From Isoetes taiwanensis (Eukaryota; Streptophyta; Lycopodiopsida; Isoetales; Isoetaceae): 64,000 nucleotides of DNA. A program made the translations under genes and the position numbers. Location of the stretch: positions 11,003,317-11,067,316 of the forward strand of contig JAJEKV010000006.1 of the NCBI GenBank assembly GCA_021234155.1. Direction: 5' to 3'. The notes beneath the pieces are model-generated. The model did not search any database. It had not been told where the DNA came from and worked only from the letters and a program-made list of their open reading frames with translations. Of this stretch, positions 60,500 to 64,000 are shown piece by piece. Within the stretch, counting starts at the first letter, position 1. Each line of letters starts with the position of its first letter.

Positions 60500-62752
60500 C
60501 TATACGTTGTCCACTGGAGATTCCAAACTGAACTGATTAAACTCTCCTCCCAATCTCATTTTAGACCTCTTTATTCCGTCTATGACAACCTCGCATTGAG
60601 CTTCCCAATCTATAGTTGTGACTTCAATTAACCACAACTCGTGACTCTTGAATCCATTGTATTCGGCCGAACCACGCTTTAGTCGGAATATTTTGCTAAT
60701 CCAAAGGTGCTCCATAAAGAGAGAATAATATTCTTGTTGATTATTCTCCCCGCAAGAATCGATAACCCGCTAATTTCTATCACAAAATCATTAGCGAGAA
60801 TCTCACCCCAATCTTATCTTACATTATCCCTGATTTTTGACATCTCATTTGCAGTCTGCCCTAAGATTTGTTGTCCTTCATTATTGAAGATAGTAACTAC
60901 AATTTCTCCTGTTGTATCTCCCAACGTTGCATGGAATATATACCTGATCATAACAATGACATCACACATCCATTCAAACCAATTGGTAAATCAGAGCTCT
61001 CTCACCTCTTTAATGGTTCAAGAGTCGCCCACATTTTCGCACCAAAATTCTGATTCTCGCCAAACTTACCTTCTTCTTCGCATTTTAGACATGCCTCATA
61101 CCACATTGGCTGGTTTGGATCAATAAACGTTATGCACGCGCGAACATTGAAGTACTCAATCTTCACAAGAAGCAGCTTAGAATAAGCGACTGCAAAAAGC
61201 AAGGAATCAACATACCTCATACTAACAACCTACCTGCCCATCCCCAACAGAAGGTTGTAATATGTCTGCTACAAATGCACGATCATGCAATGTACCTGCT
61301 GGCATCGTTGTACACTTCTGTCCCTCTTGCTCATACCTTTAGTGTGATTGAATTAGCATGCTACAATATTTAAAGGGAACTCCAAGGGGGATTCACTGTA
61401 AGTGCCATACAATGTGCCCGAGTGACTTGTAGGGGTTTTTCGACCCATTTCCCATGATTATCGTAAGAGGTAGGGGTTTTGCCACTACTTGGGGTAAACT
61501 TTATGCGGAAGGGGTCGAATTTGCCTTTCAAGAAATCGTGATAATGGGTGTTTTTGATCACCCCATGCACCACATGGCATACCCCCTTACTATAAGTGAA
61601 CCCTGGGAACTCACGTAACCCATACCATGTAATAAAGGCAAGTATGAAACAAGCGGTGTTTGGATTTAATTCCATCATTGTTTTATTTGTTGTTGACAAA
61701 GAGACACCTGCGTAAGACACTATCTAATCAGCAGTTTCAATCAGCAATTTAATTCAATCAATAATATTAGTAGAACCTCGAATTTGCTAGTTCTAACACG
61801 AAGTCAAGATTACTATTGGGATGTCACACATCATTTGCGGCGACTTCTCTCCTTCATTCACAAAGAAGATCTCCCCATAGGCTCACAATTACACTTTTTC
61901 CATCGGAATATGTTTCCTTTGTTAGAAAATACCGATATGACTGTGGTTGTATTCATAAAATACCTTTCATCAAGGAGGGCTGATGGTACGTTTTAAAACA
62001 TCTTGCTTATCATATTTCCTACTTAACAGTTTCGACACGTAGACCGAGCAAACAACTCCAATGACATCTGCAAGCATGAGAAATTATACAATGTATTCTA
62101 TCTCAATACCATAACAAATAAATCGGAAAGTATTTCATGTACCAAAGACCACTTTCCCATCAAGGTACTTGTGCAATTCATCTACTTTTGCAAACTTCTG
62201 CTCCATTGAGTTTCCAACCTCCGCAGTCCCATCACTGGCAACTTCAATTATTAACTGTGCATCAAGCGTTATCTGATAGTCATGGTTTACGGTTGTATAT
62301 CGTTTGTTCGCAGGCCGAACAACTCCTTTAGAGATGTAATACACCTACATCTCCACAAAGAACTTCAACGACTACCTCTATTCATGACATAATCCCCAAT
62401 TTATGCATCAACCTATGACCTACCTTCATCAACTCAAGTCTATTGTAGAATTTGTCAGCTGCCTCGTCAAACATTGTTGTTTGAATTTCCGTTCCCTGTA
62501 TATATTAAGACGACTCTCTAAATATTCATAAAGCAAGGGAAGTAAGAATCCAATCAATTCAAATTTGCATACATCCTTGTCTCTTAGCTCCACATTAAAC
62601 AATTTCCCCTTGCCTGGTCTTCGCCTGCTCTCAAACTCTCGTAAAGGTTCTTTCCACATTACTTTTACTTTAATTGTCCAATTTGCTTGGTAAGGAGTTA
62701 ATTGAACCAATGGACAAATTGTTCTCCCACTTCCCATGTTTTCAAAGATCAT
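60500..62752 (-). CDS. RPA70-like single-strand DNA-binding protein of the Helitron (partly decayed)
   Basis: Three exons at the front are clean: 62752-62573, 62495-62424 and 62344-62143, joining in phase through GT-AG introns. They give OB-fold domain A of replication protein A large subunit: PLVQLTPYQANWTIKVKVMW, GKGKLFNVELRDKD, MFDEAADKFYNRLELMK, VYYISKGVVRPANKRYTTVN and DYQITLDAQ. The next exon begins DVIGVV (domain B), whose middle is disturbed by stops; its end returns at about 61720 (GVSLSTTNKTMMELNPNT). Domain C follows: VRACITFIDPNQPMWYEACL with C-x2-C, then YIFHATLGDTTGEIVVTIFN, ILGQTANEMSKIRDN and a last exon (IFRLKRGSAEYNGFKSHELW) ending at 60500. The N-terminal protein-interaction domain of cellular RPA70 is absent. 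It would coat single-stranded DNA during rolling-circle transposition. Whether domain B is still translatable is uncertain. Confidence 0.72.
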
Positions 62753-63020
62753 TTGTACCGCAACATTTCCTCAAAATAAAAATCTTTACATACACAAAGA
62801 GAAGAGATGACATCAAGGGATACCTCATCATCATGCACACACGAAGAGCTCTCGATACGAGAATTACCTAGGCTGCTGCGAACACAACGAACACACTTTT
62901 TTCGAACACAATTAAAGTTATCAAAACTCCATCACAAATAATGCTTAAAAAAATTACCAACTATTCAAGCAATTCTCTAAAACAACATTTCTAGTCGCTA
63001 CGGATGCCAATTCCTCGCTC

Positions 63021-64000
63021 TCACGGAGGATCGCGATCTTCTCTAGTTCGTATTCTTGTCAATGCCGTGTACAATTGCCCATGAGCAAACACATTCGTTC
63101 GCAAATCCAGGACTATTTTATCTAATGTTAGGCCAAGACAACTGTGGAATGTCGTTGAGTATGCCAGCTTGAGCGGCAGCTGACGTCTATGTACTGTAAA
63201 AGGGCAGCGCGCTGGCTGGTGAAAGAAATCTGCCCGACAAATCGCATGTATATTTTCTGAGCTCGTGTCCTCATGTCCAAGAAGCTTTGACAAAACAAAT
63301 CTGTTGTGCATTTCGTGTATAACAACTCTAGCATTCTTCACAAGCCCTTTACTCGCATCCAACAATCTCATAATTTGACACACAGCTCCTACTTTAAGAC
63401 AAAGCGTGTGTTTGGGCAAAGTCGGGTGATCATAACTATGAAGAAACTCATTTTCAGCAAGAGCGCTTGTGTGAATTACCTGGTCACTTTCACTTATGCA
63501 ATCCTGAGAATAATATCTCTTTTCCAGACCTGGCATACGATCAAGAATAGGCCTGTTAAACTCATCCACATGCACATTTAATGGAGATAAAAATGCTCTT
63601 CTTTCACACAAAGTTGGTCTACAAACAATATCTGCCGGGTATAAGAATTCCCGTGCCTCTTCCATACATGTTGTTGTGGAAAACAAATCAAATGTCACAA
63701 CATCTGATTGCCAATTCTCACCTATGGACGACGCTAGTGTTATTAACTCTGGGTCCGCAGCATTTCTAACCGATACATCTAACTTGTGAATAATAAATGC
63801 TCTCCAAATCTCAGATGATTTAATAGAAGCAGCTATTGTTGCACTTCTCCCCGCACCTGGTACTATGGGCGCTATCTGCCTAAAGTCGCCTGCAGCCACA
63901 AAACATTTTCCTCCAAATGGAACATCATTTCTACACAATTCCTGTAGAATCACACTTGCCGATTCAATCGCAGGCTCTATTTGCCATCGCAAATTCATCC
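63021..64000 (-). CDS. Helitron PIF1-like helicase, C-terminal part (runs off the window)
   Basis: An open frame of 325 codons is visible from the window edge to a stop at 63021. It starts inside the helicase core: VPFGGKCFVAAGDFRQIAP is motif III with the GDFRQ box. It continues through SATIAASIKSSEIWRAF, a middle part typical of Helitron helicases (LSPLNVHVDEFNRPILDRMP), and LCLKVGAVCQIMRLLDASKG, and ends with motif V/VI-like LAYSTTFHSCLGLTLDKIVL and FAHGQLYTALTRIRTRED. Walker A and B lie outside the window. In motif V the usual S-Q-G-Q is replaced by C-L-G-L, losing a conserved glutamine; motif VI keeps its R. The first methionine in view is not the start. It would unwind DNA for rolling-circle transposition. 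Uninterrupted over nearly 1 kb, so it may be recent. Confidence 0.9.
   Translation of the reverse strand, partial: MNLRWQIEPAIESASVILQELCRNDVPFGGKCFVAAGDFRQIAPIVPGAGRSATIAASIKSSEIWRAFIIHKLDVSVRNAADPELITLASSIGENWQSDVVTFDLFSTTTCMEEAREFLYPADIVCRPTLCERRAFLSPLNVHVDEFNRPILDRMPGLEKRYYSQDCISESDQVIHTSALAENEFLHSYDHPTLPKHTLCLKVGAVCQIMRLLDASKGLVKNARVVIHEMHNRFVLSKLLGHEDTSSENIHAICRADFFHQPARCPFTVHRRQLPLKLAYSTTFHSCLGLTLDKIVLDLRTNVFAHGQLYTALTRIRTREDRDPP

Larger units (their letters stand above)
59421..64000 (-). mobile_element. Helitron (rolling-circle transposon) with helicase and RPA70-like genes, partial
   Basis: A PIF1-type Helitron helicase end and an RPA70-like gene lie on the same strand, 270 bp apart, the arrangement known from plant Helitrons. 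The Rep/HUH nuclease and the helicase N-terminus would lie beyond 64000. Neither terminus (5' TC, 3' hairpin with CTRR) could be placed, so the left limit is only the last protein-like remnant. Confidence 0.75.

Overview
The window looks like nuclear DNA of a land plant. It holds an A-type cyclin split into ten GT-AG exons, a six-exon thioredoxin-like gene of the plastid 'thioredoxin-like 4' kind, a family of plant-specific B3-domain (REM-like) genes, chromodomain Ty3/gypsy elements, a MULE transposase, LINEs with the plant zf-RVT tail, and a Helitron carrying an RPA70-like gene, as plant Helitrons often do. The species cannot be fixed from the sequence. All identifications are by eye from motifs; no database search was run.

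Layout. 0.8-16.3 kb is a decayed plus-strand Ty3/gypsy element (gag, protease remnant, RT, RNase H, integrase zinc finger). Its RT is cut in two by a 12-kb minus-strand LTR retroelement (2974-14925) with a 5-bp target duplication (ACAAG). That element carries an internal inversion (4449-6350), a hAT-like MITE in one LTR (4078-4433) and a piece of a third LTR element in the other (13092-14035). 16.3-20.4 kb holds B3 remnants, an unrecognised coding remnant and simple repeats. 20.4-22.3 kb is an intact cyclin A gene (minus, 399 aa predicted). 23.8-28.1 kb holds an LTR-like repeat and a broken LINE. 29.4-31.5 kb holds a 45-bp-type repeat block and a truncated MULE transposase gene. 31.9-36.2 kb is noncoding but rich in structure: GC-rich short hairpins, a (TG)57 tract, a PIF/Harbinger-type MITE, two long hairpins and two perfect 24-bp palindromes that share a core.

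36.3-38.2 kb is an intact thioredoxin-like gene (plus, 213 aa predicted). 39.1-40.8 kb is a 5'-truncated LINE with target duplication and poly(A). 41.4-43.2 kb holds repeats related to those at 29.4 and 8.7 kb. 44.2-50.0 kb is a large inverted duplication: the left arm carries an apparently intact two-B3-domain gene, the right arm its dead copy. A third, frameshifted B3 gene lies at 55.3-56.3 kb. 58.3-64.0 kb is a Helitron region: a stray helicase fragment, a coiled-coil remnant, an RPA70-like gene (DNA-binding domains A, B and C recognisable) and the C-terminal part of the helicase, which runs off the window.

Only three genes look like ordinary, possibly working host genes: cyclin A (cell-cycle control), the thioredoxin-like gene (probably plastid redox) and the B3 gene at 45.2-46.1 kb (putative DNA-binding regulator). 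They are unrelated in function and lie apart among mobile DNA. The Helitron genes would work together in rolling-circle transposition. No new defence or enzyme system was recognised; the most notable structures are the nested and inverted retroelement, the palindrome array at 35-36 kb, the B3 inverted duplication and the RPA-bearing Helitron.
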